NCBI RefSeq assembly: GCF_016405985.1
Contig: NZ_JAEFCF010000019.1
Span: forward strand, 1 to 64,000
From: Paracoccus sp. IB05
GTDB taxonomy: Bacteria > Pseudomonadota > Alphaproteobacteria > Rhodobacterales > Rhodobacteraceae
DNA length: 64,000 nt
Direction: 5' to 3'
This document shows positions 63,557 through 64,000 of the stretch, piece after piece. The notes under the pieces were generated by a model. The model had not been told where the DNA came from. It searched no databases and saw nothing but the letters and a program-made list of their open reading frames with translations. The translations under genes were made by a program, and so were the position numbers. How positions within the stretch are numbered: position 1 is the first letter of the stretch; each line of letters begins with the position of its first letter.

Positions 63557-64000
63557 ATGTTGCAAGATCAGCCTTCGCCCGGGAAAGCGCCGGACAGGGC
63601 CCGCAGGCATGGAACTCGTGACGATGGCGCCTGTGTGGTCTTTGACCTTGACGGAACCCTCGCCGATACCAGTGCCGATCTGCTGGCGGCGGCCAATGCC
63701 TGTTTCACGGAAATGGGGGAAGGTGCGCCGCTGACATCAGCCGACAGCCTGACGGCGTTTCATGGCGGGCGGGCGATGCTGCGGCTCGGGTTCGGGCGGC
63801 TGGGGCAGGTGGTGCCGGAAGGCGCGGAGATGGAGCGGCTCTATCCCGAGCTCTTGCGCCATTACCGTGCCGCGATTGCGGTGCAGACGCGGATGTATCC
63901 CGGCGCGGTCGAGACGGTGGAGGCGCTGCGCGCGGCCGGCTATAAGGTTTCGGTCTGCACGAATAAGCCCTTTGCGCTGGCAGAAGAGCTTCTGCGCCAG
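63557..64000 (+). CDS. gph: HAD-family phosphatase, probable phosphoglycolate phosphatase (partial)
   Basis: The first 148 codons; the gene runs off the window. Nucleophile motif VVFDLDGTLADTSADLL has catalytic Asp30 and Asp32; the cap domain follows, and KVSVCTNKPF is motif II with Thr. The family is Gph-like HAD. The ATG at 63557 has GAGG 8 nt upstream. Confidence 0.85.
   Translation, partial: MLQDQPSPGKAPDRARRHGTRDDGACVVFDLDGTLADTSADLLAAANACFTEMGEGAPLTSADSLTAFHGGRAMLRLGFGRLGQVVPEGAEMERLYPELLRHYRAAIAVQTRMYPGAVETVEALRAAGYKVSVCTNKPFALAEELLRQ

Overview
The window is high-GC DNA from an alphaproteobacterium, most likely a member of the Rhodobacterales (Paracoccaceae/Rhodobacteraceae). Supporting signs are the Tad-pilus locus with Asp-type Flp pilins, a DUF1476 ATP-synthase zeta subunit, class Ib nrdHIEF, a tRNA-His with A73 and no encoded G-1, a TTAA-N7-TTAA CtrA-type box, and an RTX protein ending in a Hint domain. 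This assignment is inferred from gene content and not from a database search.

Layout. 80-12645 (minus strand) is a complete tad/cpa locus: two Flp pilins, cpaB, secretin, OmpA-like protein, tadZ, tadA, tadB, tadC, two TPR lipoproteins, prepilin peptidase and an AAA ATPase. A lytic transglycosylase faces away from it at 13018. 14409-14761 is a tRNA-Leu(UAA) gene split by a 266-nt group I intron, followed by a truncated tyrosine-integrase relic. 15574-19400 holds tusA, ccdA, an alpha/beta-hydrolase-like membrane protein and an overlapping cytochrome P450. 19542-25510 holds purS, an unusual purC, the DUF1476 gene, a betaine-homocysteine methyltransferase, a small DUF protein, tRNA-His and tex. 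25608-26722 is a lysis-like cassette of overlapping small genes. 27161-29025 is dadA with a divergent Lrp-type regulator. 29918-32371 is the RTX/Hint protein.

32618-37679 holds a DUF1127 gene, a MocR-type regulator, a small unknown gene and a potBCA-type transporter without its binding protein. 37822-41202 (minus) is a likely operon of an ATPase, metA, ppk2 and a TetR regulator. 41474-42893 is a LysR regulator divergent from a PACE efflux pump. 43123-44346 encodes a zinc-ribbon/beta-propeller membrane protein. 44864-48703 (minus) is nrdHIEF with a paired NrdR-box candidate upstream. 49367-52276 (minus) is a PaaI-type thioesterase plus gbcBA (glycine betaine monooxygenase).

52411-52606 (minus) is a cobalamin riboswitch leading gbcA. 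Back to back with it, 52763-52854 (plus) is a TPP riboswitch leading the ten-gene thiamine operon thiD-O-S-G-E-F-Y-tenA-Z-X (52936-60281). The window ends with glmS and glmU (minus) and the start of a divergent HAD phosphatase.

Themes. One-carbon, methionine and betaine metabolism recurs (bhmT, gbcAB, metA with the acetyl-CoA-type Glu111). Thiamine synthesis and salvage form one translationally coupled unit. The most unusual items are the B12 riboswitch on gbcA, the tRNA-Leu group I intron, the divergent riboswitch pair around an 18-bp palindrome, the lysis-like cassette, and a dispersed 22-bp intergenic repeat that overlaps the apparent nrdF start.
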